Made by a program: the position numbers and the translations under genes
Shown: positions 52,914 to 63,704 of the stretch, in pieces
How positions within the stretch are numbered: the first letter of the stretch is position 1
How the letters are laid out: the number at the start of each line of letters is the position of its first letter
Assembly (NCBI GenBank): GCA_020432045.1
Contig: JAGQHB010000075.1
Span: forward strand, 42,579 to 106,578
Direction: 5' to 3'
Source of the DNA: Dehalococcoidia bacterium
GTDB taxonomy: Bacteria; Chloroflexota; Dehalococcoidia; Tepidiformales; Tepidiformaceae
DNA length: 64,000 nt
Notes under the pieces: model-generated
The model's input: only the letters and a program-made list of their open reading frames with translations
Told to the model about the DNA's origin: nothing
Database searches by the model: none

Positions 52914-55900
52914 ATGAACGCGTTGGCGATTCGAAAACGGCGAGTGGCGCGCCGCGCGTCACGCAAAGGTGGCGGCGCTGGCCGCTGGTTCCTTATTGCA
53001 TTCCTCTCGTTCGGCTTCCTCATGGCCGTTGGCGCAGCGGCCAGCGCCGCCGCGGGCTACGCCCTCTACCAGCACTACGCCGAAGGCTACGTCCGTATTG
53101 AAGAGAAGCTCAACGAACACAACGTTGGTCTGACGGAGATCTACGACCGCAACGGCATCTTCCTCGGTCAGCTCTCGAATCCTGATGCTCAGCTCCTCGC
53201 GCCCGTGCCACTCGCGGAGATAGCCCCCGCGATGATCGAAAGCACGATCTCCACGGAGGATGACGGCTTCTACGACCATCCCGGCTTCAGCTGGACCGGC
53301 CTTCTTCGCGCCGCAAAGGAGCGGTACATCGACAAGGACGAGGACTCCGGCAGCGGCGGTTCATCCATCACCCAGCAGCTCGTCAAGAACGTCTACATCT
53401 GCCCCAGCATCGTCACGTCCGACGACAAGGTCTGTGCGCAGGCCGAGAGGACCGTGAGCCGCAAGTTGAAGGAGATTGCGTACGCCATTGAGCTTGAGCA
53501 CGACTACAGCAAGGATCAGATCCTCGAGTACTACCTCAACTCCATCTCCTACGCCGATCGCTACATCGGCGTGCAGGCCGCCGCCCAGGGCTACTTCCGC
53601 AAGAACGCGATCGACCTCACCCTCGCCGAGTCCGCGCTCCTCGCTGGTATCCCGTCCTACCCAACCCTCTACCACCCCCGTAACAACTGCGTGACCGGCG
53701 ACGATGGGCGCTGTCTGGTCGATGAATTCGGCCGCACCACGGTCGGGGGCGAAGCCAAGAAGCGCCAGGAGACCGTCCTCGACCTGATGGTTGAACATGG
53801 CCGCATCACCCAGGTACAGGCCGACGAAGCCAAAGCTGAGCTGCTCGCCGTCTATCCCGCTGCCAGCGCCCTCCGTGCTCCCGCATTCATCGATAACCAG
53901 ATCGAACCGCGCCTCGTGCGAATGTGCGATGCTGGGCTGCTCCCCCTTCTCGACGGAGCGACCGACTGCATTGCCAGTGTCCACTCCGCCGGCTACCAGG
54001 TGACGACCACGCTCGACATCGTTGAAACCGAGAAGGCTCAGGCAATGATTGCGGACTTCATCGCCACTGGTCTTGAGAATGGCTGCAACTGCCACAACGC
54101 CGCCATCGCCACGATCGACCCCACGACGGGCGAGGTCATCGTCTACGCCCCCAACATCGATCGCACGAACACGACCGACGAGCGTGTGAAAGGCCAGGTC
54201 GACCAGCTCACTGAGATCAACCAGCCCGGCTCGTCCTTCAAGCCGGTTGTCTACCTCGCCCTCTTTGAATACGGCGGTATGGCGCCCATGAGCGCCTTCT
54301 GGGACAACAGCCCGCTCAAGGTCGAAGGTGTTGAAATCACGAACCCGCGCGGCGGCGACCCGAAGAGCGAGGGCCTCATTTCCGTCCGCGCAGCCCTCGG
54401 TGGCTCACAGAACGTTGGCGCTTTCCGGTCTGCGGAGACCGCCGGCGTCGACAACGTTATCGAGATGGCCAAGAAGGTCGGGATTACTACCCTCGACCAG
54501 CACTTCGATCCTACCTTCGTCGATCACGAAGCGGTGACGTACGGTGCTTCGATCGCGACTGGCGGCGCCAACATCCGCGCGATCGACCTTGCCTACGCCA
54601 ACTCCGTCTTTGCGAACATGGGCGTGATGGTCGGTGTCCCCACCCTTGCTCAGACCGTGGACATCGGATCGCTCAAGGGCACATATACCAGCGTGGGGCT
54701 CGAATATGACCGTGCCCGCGAACAGGCCGTGGCGTTTTCACGTGGCAACATCCGGATTCCCGGCACGAGAGAGCTGGACCCTGTTGTCGTCCTCACGGTG
54801 ACCGACCGGGATGGCAACGTCCTCTATGACCACGCCTCTGCCGGTGACCTCCAGCGCGTCCAGGTCGTGGATGCGGGCTCCGTCTGGCTCGTCCACTCCA
54901 TCATCTCGGACTGCACGTCGCGCTTCATCATCTGGGGCTGCGGCAGCAGCAACGATGACCTCTCGCTCGACGCGTACGTTAACGGCGTCAAGATCCCCTC
55001 CGGTGTGAAGACCGGCACCCAGCAGGGCCCCCTCAACGCAGTGGACACCCTCGAAACCTGGATGAACGGCTACTCCCGCAGTGCCGCCACCTCCGTGTGG
55101 GTTGGCAACGCCAACAACGAACTCGTCCGCGACGGCCCCAGCGCAAACTACGCCGCCGCAAACACCACGGTTCGGCTCTTCAAGAACTGGATGGGCGAAT
55201 ACCACGCCTACCTCCAGGATCTCGGTGTGATCACCGAGCCGCTCGGTTTCGCTGATCTTCAGCCGGCCAACGTTGCACGCGTCAGCTTCCAGACGCCCTC
55301 GACAGATCGCGGCCTCAGCGGCGGCTGTAGCCAGTTTGTCACCGCCTGGGTGCGGACCGACATGAAATATGACTCGCTTTGCTACAAGGTCGACATCGAC
55401 ACGCGGAACGGTCTTCTCGCCGGTGCTGATACTCCGGCCCAGTACCGCAAGTCTGAGTCCTTTGTGAAGCCGCCAACACTCCACCCCGACGGCTACACCA
55501 CGCTGGCCCGGCAGTTCAACATACCGCTCGCCCCGACGGAAGTGAGCAAGGGCCAGGTTCCCGTCGTCATCCAATCGCCAGGTAACGGGCGTACCCTCAG
55601 GAGTGCGACGCCGGTCGTGGCAACGGTGGATATGGCCAGCCTGAAGCGATGGAAACTGGAAATCGGGAGCGGTGCTTCGCCCTCTTCGTGGTCGGAACTC
55701 GCCTCCGGATCGACCAACGTGCGCGACGCAATCATCGGCGTCATTGATGCGCCGCGGCTCGAGGCGGGCGTCTACACCATCCGCCTCACAGCCACAGGTG
55801 ACGCTACCATCGTTGGGAACGAGGCGAGGGTTACCTTCAACGTCGACCCGCTGATCAGCCCGCTCTTCCCAACGCCAACGCCAGGCGGTCCCGGCACGCT

Positions 55901-55952
55901 GCCTGGCGGGCAGCTCCCCGGAATCCCAACGCCAACGCCCTTCCGGCGTTAG
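52914..55952 (+). CDS. Class A penicillin-binding protein (transglycosylase/transpeptidase)
   Basis: 1012 residues. Membrane-anchored peptidoglycan synthase. A basic cytoplasmic N-terminus and one TM (about 26-50) precede a GT51 domain: catalytic Glu115 in ISTEDDGFYDHPGFSW, then GGSSITQQLVKN. The transpeptidase domain has the S-x-x-K nucleophile in QPGSSFKPVVY, S-x-N in GGSQNVG and K-T-G in GVKTGTQQGP. After about residue 890 comes a beta-rich domain (VIQSPGNGRTLRSATPVVATVDM) and a short Pro/Thr-rich end. ATG 52914 (MNALAIRKRR) gives the usual short basic start. Overlaps the convergent formyltransferase gene by 4 bp. Confidence 0.93.
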   Translation: MNALAIRKRRVARRASRKGGGAGRWFLIAFLSFGFLMAVGAAASAAAGYALYQHYAEGYVRIEEKLNEHNVGLTEIYDRNGIFLGQLSNPDAQLLAPVPLAEIAPAMIESTISTEDDGFYDHPGFSWTGLLRAAKERYIDKDEDSGSGGSSITQQLVKNVYICPSIVTSDDKVCAQAERTVSRKLKEIAYAIELEHDYSKDQILEYYLNSISYADRYIGVQAAAQGYFRKNAIDLTLAESALLAGIPSYPTLYHPRNNCVTGDDGRCLVDEFGRTTVGGEAKKRQETVLDLMVEHGRITQVQADEAKAELLAVYPAASALRAPAFIDNQIEPRLVRMCDAGLLPLLDGATDCIASVHSAGYQVTTTLDIVETEKAQAMIADFIATGLENGCNCHNAAIATIDPTTGEVIVYAPNIDRTNTTDERVKGQVDQLTEINQPGSSFKPVVYLALFEYGGMAPMSAFWDNSPLKVEGVEITNPRGGDPKSEGLISVRAALGGSQNVGAFRSAETAGVDNVIEMAKKVGITTLDQHFDPTFVDHEAVTYGASIATGGANIRAIDLAYANSVFANMGVMVGVPTLAQTVDIGSLKGTYTSVGLEYDRAREQAVAFSRGNIRIPGTRELDPVVVLTVTDRDGNVLYDHASAGDLQRVQVVDAGSVWLVHSIISDCTSRFIIWGCGSSNDDLSLDAYVNGVKIPSGVKTGTQQGPLNAVDTLETWMNGYSRSAATSVWVGNANNELVRDGPSANYAAANTTVRLFKNWMGEYHAYLQDLGVITEPLGFADLQPANVARVSFQTPSTDRGLSGGCSQFVTAWVRTDMKYDSLCYKVDIDTRNGLLAGADTPAQYRKSESFVKPPTLHPDGYTTLARQFNIPLAPTEVSKGQVPVVIQSPGNGRTLRSATPVVATVDMASLKRWKLEIGSGASPSSWSELASGSTNVRDAIIGVIDAPRLEAGVYTIRLTATGDATIVGNEARVTFNVDPLISPLFPTPTPGGPGTLPGGQLPGIPTPTPFRR

Positions 55953-56860
55953 CGCAATCGTTGGCCCGGTTCGAGCCCCTCAGCCCTCGCCCACTCCAAT
56001 GCTGGCTGCTTCTTCTGTCCGTCGGGCTGCACTCTCGCAATGGTGATGCTGCCCCCATTGAGCCGCACGCGGATGCCGCGATCGTCGACCGACAGGATCT
56101 GTCCCGGTAACCCCGCCTCGCCGGCTGCGGAAAAGGTCGTGTCGAAGATCTTCACCCGCTCGCCCTTGAATGTCGTCCAGGCTCCGGGCTGCGGGTTGCA
56201 CCCCCGGATGAGCGCGTATACCTGCTTCGCGGGCGCAAACCACCGGATTTCCGCGTGTCGTTCGCGGCAGGGCGGCTCGTGCGTAGCGAGCGTGTGGTCC
56301 TGGGGTTCGCGCGGTGCTTCGCCTGCGACGACCAGCTTCACAGCTTCACTCAATGCCTCGACCCCCATCGGGAACAGCTGGTTGAAATACAGCGAGCCCA
56401 CCGTGTCGTCCGGACCAATTGGAACTGCCCGTTCGAGGAGCACCGGGCCCGTGTCCACTCCTTCGTCCGGCCAGAAGATCGTGATCCCAGACTCTTCGTC
56501 GCCGTTGATAATCGCCCAGTTCATGGCCGACGCCCCCCGGTGCGCGGGGAGCAAGCTCGGGTGATATTGAATCGTCCCCAGGCTCGGGAGTCCGAACGCT
56601 TCAATCGGGAGAATGTCGGTGACGAACGCCATCACACAGAGGTCTGCATCGAGTGCACGCCAGGCCTCCAGTCCACCAGCTTCGCGCAGCGACGCAGTCG
56701 GGATCGGCGCGAAGCCAGCCTCAACGGCCGCCGCCCACAGAGCGTCGGGACGCCCCTCGCTTGGCGGTGCGCTTACTCCCGCAATGTCGACTCCGTCGGC
56801 CATCAGCCGCTTGAACACTGCTTCCCCGAAGGCTGCCTGCCCCATGACCGAAACCCGCAT
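55949..56860 (-). CDS. Formyltransferase (methionyl-tRNA formyltransferase-like / 10-formyl-THF hydrolase type)
   Basis: 303 residues. N-terminal formyl-transferase Rossmann domain with GTIQYHPSLLPAHRGASAMNWAIINGDEESGITIFWPDEGVDTGPVLLE, which holds the catalytic His and Asp, and a C-terminal OB-like domain (GAWTTFKGERVKIFDTTF). The N-terminus (VSVMGQAAFGEAVFKRLMADG) resembles the hydrolase domain of 10-formyl-THF dehydrogenase as much as Fmt. It could be the cell's Fmt or a paralogue; def, its usual neighbour, is absent here. ATG 56860 follows GGAGGG. Confidence 0.78.
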   Translation of the reverse strand: MRVSVMGQAAFGEAVFKRLMADGVDIAGVSAPPSEGRPDALWAAAVEAGFAPIPTASLREAGGLEAWRALDADLCVMAFVTDILPIEAFGLPSLGTIQYHPSLLPAHRGASAMNWAIINGDEESGITIFWPDEGVDTGPVLLERAVPIGPDDTVGSLYFNQLFPMGVEALSEAVKLVVAGEAPREPQDHTLATHEPPCRERHAEIRWFAPAKQVYALIRGCNPQPGAWTTFKGERVKIFDTTFSAAGEAGLPGQILSVDDRGIRVRLNGGSITIARVQPDGQKKQPALEWARAEGLEPGQRLR

Positions 56861-57030
56861 TGAGCCCTCCTCGCCGGTTCGTCACCGCGCAGCCCGTATC
56901 GTAGACTGGTTTTCCAGATGGATCCGAACCATTCCTTGGAGGTCTCCCGGGGCGCGGACACCGCAGCGCCCCGCGAGCGTCTGCGCTGAGCACCCTCAGC
57001 CGCAGTTCACTCGAAAGAAAGGGATCCACC

Positions 57031-57537
57031 GTGCTTACCGTTGAACCAGCGCGCCCGGCAGACGCCGAAGCCATCCACGACCTGGTGACCTATTGGGCAG
57101 ACAAGGGCGACATGCTCCACCGCCCTCTCTCCGAAGTCTTTGATGCCATTCGCGACTTCAAAGTCGCGCGCCTCGACGGCCAGTTCATCGGCTGTGGCTC
57201 ACTCCATATCATGGGTGCCGACCTTGCCGAGGTCCGTTCCCTCGCCGTCCGCGACAACGTCCAGCTTCGGGGTGTAGGGGCATCCATTGTTGCTGCCTGC
57301 ATCGAAGATGCCCGCGCGTACGGAATCGACCGCGTCTTTGCGCTCACCTATCGGCCGGGATTTTTTGAAAAGCAAGGGTTCCGCCTGGCCAACGTGATGG
57401 AGTTCCCGCAGAAAGTCTGGAACGAATGCGTTCGTTGTCCGCTCTTTGCCAACTGCAAAGAAGTAGCCGTCGTCAGGGATCTGAGCGAGAGTGTAGACCT
57501 TACGGTGCCGTTCGCTCAGTCCTGGCCGCCTGGCTGA
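57031..57537 (+). CDS. ArgA-like N-acetyltransferase (GNAT)
   Basis: 168 residues. GNAT fold with acetyl-CoA loop LRGVGASIVAACIEDARAYGIDRVFALTYRPGFFEKQGFR. The C-terminal FPQKVWNECVRCPLFANCKEVAVV, with three Cys, is the hallmark of the short ArgA-type glutamate N-acetyltransferases that start arginine synthesis. The start is GTG 57031 after GAAAGGGAT. A 7-bp GC hairpin (GGGGCGC/GCGCCCC, 56949-56972) lies in its leader. It overlaps the convergent TVP38 gene by 38 bp. Confidence 0.82.
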   Translation: MLTVEPARPADAEAIHDLVTYWADKGDMLHRPLSEVFDAIRDFKVARLDGQFIGCGSLHIMGADLAEVRSLAVRDNVQLRGVGASIVAACIEDARAYGIDRVFALTYRPGFFEKQGFRLANVMEFPQKVWNECVRCPLFANCKEVAVVRDLSESVDLTVPFAQSWPPG

Positions 57538-58303
57538 TGGCCAGGTCCCGGGCAGCAGCCCTGCGTTGCGACCGGTAACGGGCGCCTCGCCAGCTGTAAT
57601 ACAACGCTGAGAGCAATACTCCGCCGAGCCAAACGCCAATCGCCGCCGCCGTAATCCGCAGGTCGCGCCCAAGCCCGTCCCCTGCAACCACTGCCGCTCC
57701 AGTCGGGATAACCATCCCGAGAGCGCTGGCGACCATGAAGGTCCGGAATTTGATGGCGGTAACGCCAGCGATAAAGCTCAGCCAGTCGAAGTTCACGACC
57801 GGGAGCATCCGGGCGAAAAATATGACACGCCCACCCATTGTCTCGGCGAGGGCGTCCGTGCGTGCGGCGATCTTTCGGCCCACCAGCCTCGGTAGCCACT
57901 TCCGCCCGAGCTTCCGCGCAAGCCAGAACGCGGCCGCCGATCCGATAAGCAAACCGAGCAGCGAATATAGCGTACCTAGTACGGGGCCCCATGCGAGGCC
58001 CGCGGCGAAGAAGATCGGCGCATTCGGGATCGGTGCGAACAGCACCGACAACGCCATGATCAGGATGAAGACGACCGGCCCCATCGCCCCCTGCCGCTCC
58101 ACGAAATCCTGGAACGGCTCCGCGTCGATTTTCGTCGAGAACCCGAAGTACGAGGACACGAGGAAATAGGCGCCGACGAGCAGCAGGAAAACTGCGACCA
58201 TCCCGGCGACCACCGGCCGCCGCAACAACATCGGTGTCTCTTCGCCCTCGAACACCAGTGCGTCGAGCCCTTGTGGTTCGCCCTTCGTCGCGTCCTTAAC
58301 CAC
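57500..58303 (-). CDS. TVP38/TMEM64 (DedA-like/VTT domain) membrane protein
   Basis: 267 residues, five to six membrane segments. VTT-domain signatures: APIPNAPIFFAAGLAWGPVLGTLYSLLGLLIGSAAAFWLARKLGRKW and FFARMLPVVNFDWLSFIAGVTAIKFRTFM. Members of this superfamily act in phospholipid scrambling or transport and membrane homeostasis. The N-terminal ~28 residues are cytoplasmic and charged, and the C-terminus is Arg-rich. GTG start 58303 overlaps the hydrolase stop by 8 bp. Confidence 0.87.
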   Translation of the reverse strand: MVKDATKGEPQGLDALVFEGEETPMLLRRPVVAGMVAVFLLLVGAYFLVSSYFGFSTKIDAEPFQDFVERQGAMGPVVFILIMALSVLFAPIPNAPIFFAAGLAWGPVLGTLYSLLGLLIGSAAAFWLARKLGRKWLPRLVGRKIAARTDALAETMGGRVIFFARMLPVVNFDWLSFIAGVTAIKFRTFMVASALGMVIPTGAAVVAGDGLGRDLRITAAAIGVWLGGVLLSALYYSWRGARYRSQRRAAARDLAISQAARTERTAP

Positions 58304-59108
58304 CGATCGTCGCCTTCGCCAGGTGCGCCAGGATGAGCTCGGTGACTTTCCGGGGCTCCTCTTGCTGGACCCAGTGGCTCGTGTTTGGGAGAAACGTAAG
58401 TTCGAAGTCCTCCACGTACTCTTCCGTCCCCAAGGTTAGCTCCTTACCCAGCGCACTGTCGTCCTCGCCCCAGATCATGAGCGTCGGCGCAATGACCTTC
58501 GGTACGGGCTTCGGGAGCCGTCGCGGGTGGCGCAACAACGCGCGGTACCAGTTGAATCCTCCGCCCAGCCCGTTCCGCCTCCATCCGGCCAGCATCTCGG
58601 TCACATCCTCGCGCGTGAACGTCCCCGGCCGGCAGTCATTGATCAGCATTCGTGCCAGCAAGTGGTAACGCCGGGCCGCGAACACTCGTTCAGGGAGCCA
58701 CGGAAGCTGGAAGAACAGGATGTACCAGCTTCGGAGCATCTGCCGTGGATTCCGCCGGAGGCTGCGTTGGAAGAGCGCCGGGTGAGGGATATTGCAGACG
58801 ACCAGGCTCCGCACGTGCTCGGGGTGCTGTATTGCCAGCAACCATGCCACCGCACCGCCCCAGTCATGCCCGGCGATGTGCGCCGCAGAAGCATCGGCGT
58901 GGTCCAACAACGCCAGCACGTCGGCCTGAAGTGTGTCCGTATCGTACGGGCCCTGCTTCTCCGTCTCGTTGTAGCCGCGAAGGTCCGGTGCGATGACCCG
59001 GTACTGCTGCGCGAGGGCGGCAATCTGGTGCCGCCACGAATACCACGATTCGGGGAATCCATGCAGCAACAGCACGACCTCGCCCTCGCCAGCCGTCGCG
59101 TAGTGCAT
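58296..59108 (-). CDS. Alpha/beta hydrolase (epoxide hydrolase/haloalkane dehalogenase-like)
   Basis: At least 270 residues. Oxyanion motif LLHGFPESWYSWRHQI, nucleophile elbow AGHDWGGAVAW (Asp nucleophile, as in epoxide hydrolases), acid in LMIWGEDDSALG and His in LPNTSHWVQQEEP. Epoxide hydrolases usually start about 10 residues earlier (NGIRMHY...), and the reading frame is open upstream to 59205 with fitting sequence but no ATG/GTG/TTG, so the annotated ATG 59108 may be too short. It overlaps the TVP38 gene. Confidence 0.85.
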   Translation of the reverse strand: MHYATAGEGEVVLLLHGFPESWYSWRHQIAALAQQYRVIAPDLRGYNETEKQGPYDTDTLQADVLALLDHADASAAHIAGHDWGGAVAWLLAIQHPEHVRSLVVCNIPHPALFQRSLRRNPRQMLRSWYILFFQLPWLPERVFAARRYHLLARMLINDCRPGTFTREDVTEMLAGWRRNGLGGGFNWYRALLRHPRRLPKPVPKVIAPTLMIWGEDDSALGKELTLGTEEYVEDFELTFLPNTSHWVQQEEPRKVTELILAHLAKATIGG

Positions 59109-59219
59109 GCGAATGCCGTTGATCGTGGCGTATTCGTGCCGAAGGCCGGGCGGGAGGGTCGCTGGAGGCAGGCTGTTACTCCGGGTGGTGTGAGGAGATG
59201 GGATCTGCGGCTTAGGCTA

Positions 59220-60074
59220 TCAGAGCACGGCGAGGCGCAGGAACACGTAAAACGCCGGCGCCACCAGGACAATCGAATCCAGCCGGTCCATAAATCCGCC
59301 ATGTCCGGGTAACAACCCAGACGCGTCTTTTACCCCCATCCGGCGCTTCATCCCGCTCTCCAGCAGGTCCCCTGCCTGGGCGAGGATCGGCATCGCGAGC
59401 GCGAACGGTGCCATCGTCGTTGTGCCATGCCCTGTGCTGAGGAGTGAATTGGCTGCGAGAAATGCCACCACGCCGGCTACGTAGCCACCAATCGCCCCTT
59501 CCCACGTCTTCTTCGGGCTGATCCTCGGCGCCAGTTTGTGCCGGCCAATGGTGCGGCCGGTCGCATACGCGCCCGTATCCACCGCGAAAACGGGAAGCAG
59601 GGCGAGCAGGAACCACTCCCGGCCCTCGCTCAGGTCCCGGATGAGCACCAGCGATACGACGCCGATCCCGATATAGACGATGCACCACGCCAGGACCCGC
59701 CACGGCTTCCTCGGCCCCACCGCCCTGATCGGCAGATAGCCTGCTCCCGCTGAAAGAAGTGCGAAAACGAGCCCCGCGCCGATGAATCGCGTGTCTCCAT
59801 GCGCTCCCGCCACCATCACTGCGGGAAGGGAGAACGTCGTTAGTTGCGGGCCGGCGCGCGAGATCGGAAGGCTCGGAAACAGCCACCCGTGCCCGAACTC
59901 AATGCTCGCGAGCAACGCGATCGCTCCGCACGTAATCGCGAACCACCAACCGCCTAGCCATGTCACCGCCAGGATCAGGGGAATTCCGACTGCGGCCGTC
60001 ATGATCCGGAGTTGGAGATTCGTGAAGCGCGGAGGCTGGGCTGGTTCCGCCAGGGGGGAGCGGACGTCCGTCAC
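59220..60074 (-). CDS. cdsA: Phosphatidate cytidylyltransferase
   Basis: 284 residues. Makes CDP-diacylglycerol for phospholipid synthesis. Eight or so membrane segments. The C-terminal half carries the family signature AVDTGAYATGRTIGRHKLAPRISPKKTWEGAIGG and later GDLLESGMKRRMGVKDASGLLPGHGGFMDRLDS, with the catalytic Asp residues. GTG 60074 overlaps the uppS stop (GTGA). It ends the rpsB-tsf-pyrH-frr-uppS-cdsA cluster; dxr and rseP, frequent next genes, are missing here. Confidence 0.94.
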   Translation of the reverse strand: MTDVRSPLAEPAQPPRFTNLQLRIMTAAVGIPLILAVTWLGGWWFAITCGAIALLASIEFGHGWLFPSLPISRAGPQLTTFSLPAVMVAGAHGDTRFIGAGLVFALLSAGAGYLPIRAVGPRKPWRVLAWCIVYIGIGVVSLVLIRDLSEGREWFLLALLPVFAVDTGAYATGRTIGRHKLAPRISPKKTWEGAIGGYVAGVVAFLAANSLLSTGHGTTTMAPFALAMPILAQAGDLLESGMKRRMGVKDASGLLPGHGGFMDRLDSIVLVAPAFYVFLRLAVL

Positions 60075-60871
60075 TGCGGCCCGTACTTCTCCAGTTCGTC
60101 GGCCGCCAGGCCCCCGAACTTCCGCTTTCTGCGGCCGTAGTCAGCAAATGCCAGGTCGATGTCTTCCCGGCCAAAGTCAGGCCACAGCGTGTCCGTAAAA
60201 TACAGCTCGGCATATGCCGATTGCCAGACAAGAAAGTTGGAAATTCGCTGCTCTGCGCCGGTCCGGATAACCAGGTCCGGATCCGGACTATCCCGTGTGA
60301 ACAGGTGCCGGGTGACCACCGTTTCGTCCACATCTTCCGGCCGGTACCCCGCCGCGATAATCTCCCGTACCGCCCCGACGATGTCGTCGCGGCCCCCGTA
60401 GTTGAAGCAGAGGTTCAGCGTGATCCGGTCGTTCTCTTCCGTGAGCGTCACGGCATCTGCAACCCGCGTCTGGAGGTACTTCGGCAACGCCTCTCCGTGT
60501 CCCAGGTGTCTGATCCGCACGCCATTCTTGTGCAGGTTCTGTAGCTCCCGGCCGATGAACATGCCCAGCAGCCGGATGAGGAAACGAACCTCGCGCTCCG
60601 GTCGCGACCAGTTTTCCGTACTGAATGCGTACAGGGTTACGTACTGCACACCGTGGTCGGCACACCGCTCCAGTAGCCGCCGGATATTCTCCGTTCCCGC
60701 CCGGTGTCCGGCAGTTCGCGGCAGCCCTCGCTGCGTTGCCCAGCGTCCGTTCCCGTCCATGATGATGGCCACGTGCCGTGGTACTCGCCCGCCCGTTACG
60801 GGTGAGATCACGTCCCCCAGCAGCTCCGCGCTCGCTGCTGGCCGGGTGACCGCCGGACCGTCAGATCTCAA
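60071..60871 (-). CDS. uppS: Undecaprenyl diphosphate synthase (isoprenyl transferase)
   Basis: 266 residues. Cis-prenyltransferase making the lipid carrier for wall and glycan synthesis. Conserved regions: PRHVAIIMDGNGRWATQRGLPRTAGHRAG (catalytic Asp, pyrophosphate loop), TLYAFSTENWSRPEREVRFL, LNLCFNYGGRDDIV and DLVIRTGAEQRISNFLVWQSAYAELYFTDTLWPDF. The TTG 60871 start follows AGGAGG by nine bases and overlaps frr by 11 bp. The first ~20 residues before PRHVA are a non-conserved extension. Confidence 0.94.
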   Translation of the reverse strand: MRSDGPAVTRPAASAELLGDVISPVTGGRVPRHVAIIMDGNGRWATQRGLPRTAGHRAGTENIRRLLERCADHGVQYVTLYAFSTENWSRPEREVRFLIRLLGMFIGRELQNLHKNGVRIRHLGHGEALPKYLQTRVADAVTLTEENDRITLNLCFNYGGRDDIVGAVREIIAAGYRPEDVDETVVTRHLFTRDSPDPDLVIRTGAEQRISNFLVWQSAYAELYFTDTLWPDFGREDIDLAFADYGRRKRKFGGLAADELEKYGPQ

Positions 60872-61424
60872 GGAGATCGGCCTCCTTGCGCTTGCCTTCC
60901 TGGTCGACGGTCGCGATGTGCGCATCGGTGATCTTCTGTAGCTCCGCCTCATTTCGCCGGAGGTCGTCCTCGGAGATGATGCTCTCCTTCTCGATCTTCC
61001 GCAGCTCGTCGTGCGCGTGCCGGCGTACATTGCGGACCGCCACCCGGGCGTCTTCCACCTTGCTGTGGACCAGCTTCACGAACTCCTTGCGCCGGGCTTC
61101 CGTCAACGCCGGGATCGCGAGCCGGATGAGCTGGCCATCGATCGCCGGGTTCAACCCAAGGTCCGAGGCCTGGATCGCCTTCGCCACGATGTTCACGGCG
61201 CTTCTGTCCCAAACCTGGATCGCCAGCAGCCGCGCTTCCGGAGCGTTAATCGTCCCGAGTTGGCGCAGTGGCGTCATCGCCCCGTAGTAATCGATCGGCA
61301 TGTTCTCAACGAGGCTCGGGTGGGCACGCCCTGTGCGCACGCTCGCAAGATCTCGCCGCAGCGCCTGCACGGCACTCTCCATTCGGCTGTCCGCGTCCAA
61401 CAGGATCTCATCCGGGTCTTCCAT
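60861..61424 (-). CDS. frr: Ribosome recycling factor
   Basis: 187 residues. Splits post-termination ribosomes with EF-G. Signature pieces: DADSRMESAVQALRRDLASVRTGRAHPSLVENMPIDYYGAMTPLRQLGTI, IQVWDRSAVNIVAKAIQASDLGLNP and IRLAIPALTEARRKEFVKLVHSKVEDARVAVRNVRR. The full L-shaped two-domain length is present. It lies between pyrH and uppS in the expected order. Confidence 0.97.
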   Translation of the reverse strand: MEDPDEILLDADSRMESAVQALRRDLASVRTGRAHPSLVENMPIDYYGAMTPLRQLGTINAPEARLLAIQVWDRSAVNIVAKAIQASDLGLNPAIDGQLIRLAIPALTEARRKEFVKLVHSKVEDARVAVRNVRRHAHDELRKIEKESIISEDDLRRNEAELQKITDAHIATVDQEGKRKEADLLEI

Positions 61425-61454
61425 CGTTAGCCTCCTGGCGCGTCAGATTCGAGT

Positions 61455-62722
<1,268 letters not shown>

Positions 62723-62726
62723 GCAG

Positions 62727-63671
62727 CTACTCCTGTGTTCCCTGTGAAGGTGCGGGCGCCGCTTCCGCGGCCGGTGTGGCCGCTTCTGGTGGCGCTGCGG
62801 GCGCCGCTTCCGCTGCCGGAGCCGCCTGCGACGCCAGCGTCACCGTGCTTACCCGCGTCGCCTGCTGGCCCGCTGTCTCATCCGTTGGCCGCGCCGTGAA
62901 GCTCGTCGCATCGATCGGCACCGCGTCGTCCGCGTGTACCCCCGCGCCAACGCCGGATTCGCGCGCAGCTCGCCCTTCGGCCGCGGCGTCAGCCACCTTG
63001 CCGAGGATCAGCTTGATCGCGCGGATCGCGTCGTCGTTGCTCGGGATCGGATACGCCACCGGGTCCGGGTCGCAGTTCGTGTCGACCAGCGACACGATCG
63101 GGATGTTCAGCCGCACGCACTCGGCTACCGCGATCGACTCCTTCACCGTGTCGATGATGAACGCCGCAGTCGGCAGCCGGTCCAGGTGCCGGATGCCGCC
63201 GAAGTGGCGGTTCAGCCGCTCGATCTCGTTCGAGATGTCGAGCTGTTCCTTCTTGGTCAGGCGCGAAAACTCGCCCGCCGCGACCGAGTTCTCCAGCCGC
63301 GTCATGTGCTGGATCCGGCCCCGGATCGTCCGAAAGTTGGTCAGCGTGCCGCCCAGCCAGCGGTTATTCACGAACGGCATGCTCGCGCGCGAAGCTTCCG
63401 CCTCGACCGTCTCGCGTGCCTGCTTCTTCGTCCCGATTACCAGCACTTCGCCACCCTCGGCGACCGTGTCGCGGACGAAGTTGATCGCGTCGTCCAGCCG
63501 CGTGACCGTCTGCTGCAGGTCGATGATGTGAATGCCATTGCGCTCGGTGAAGATGAACCGGCGCATCTTGGGGTTCCAGCGGCGCGTCTGGTGTCCGAAA
63601 TGGACGCCAGCCTCGAGCAGCTGCTTCATGCTCACGGGTGTAACCAGGGAGTCCTCCAACATGCGGCGCAT
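62727..63671 (-). CDS. rpsB: Ribosomal protein S2 with Ala/Pro-rich C-terminal extension
   Basis: 314 residues. Standard S2 core ([42 protein letters not shown] ... [19 protein letters not shown] ... [21 protein letters not shown] ... [32 protein letters not shown]) to about residue 232. An unusual tail of about 80 residues follows, ending in [24 protein letters not shown] low complexity. ATG 63671 has GGAG nine bases upstream; ATG 63662 is the alternative. First gene of the translation/lipid cluster. Confidence 0.96.
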   Translation of the reverse strand: MRRMLEDSLVTPVSMKQLLEAGVHFGHQTRRWNPKMRRFIFTERNGIHIIDLQQTVTRLDDAINFVRDTVAEGGEVLVIGTKKQARETVEAEASRASMPFVNNRWLGGTLTNFRTIRGRIQHMTRLENSVAAGEFSRLTKKEQLDISNEIERLNRHFGGIRHLDRLPTAAFIIDTVKESIAVAECVRLNIPIVSLVDTNCDPDPVAYPIPSNDDAIRAIKLILGKVADAAAEGRAARESGVGAGVHADDAVPIDATSFTARPTDETAGQQATRVSTVTLASQAAPAAEAAPAAPPEAATPAAEAAPAPSQGTQE

Positions 63672-63704
63672 AGATTTGGCTCCGAAAAACCAGCGCGCCG
63701 CCTA

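Noticed and set aside
56949..56972. GC-rich hairpin between the formyltransferase and ArgA-like genes as a terminator
   Set aside because: It lies between divergent starts, with no T-run on either side; at most a leader structure.
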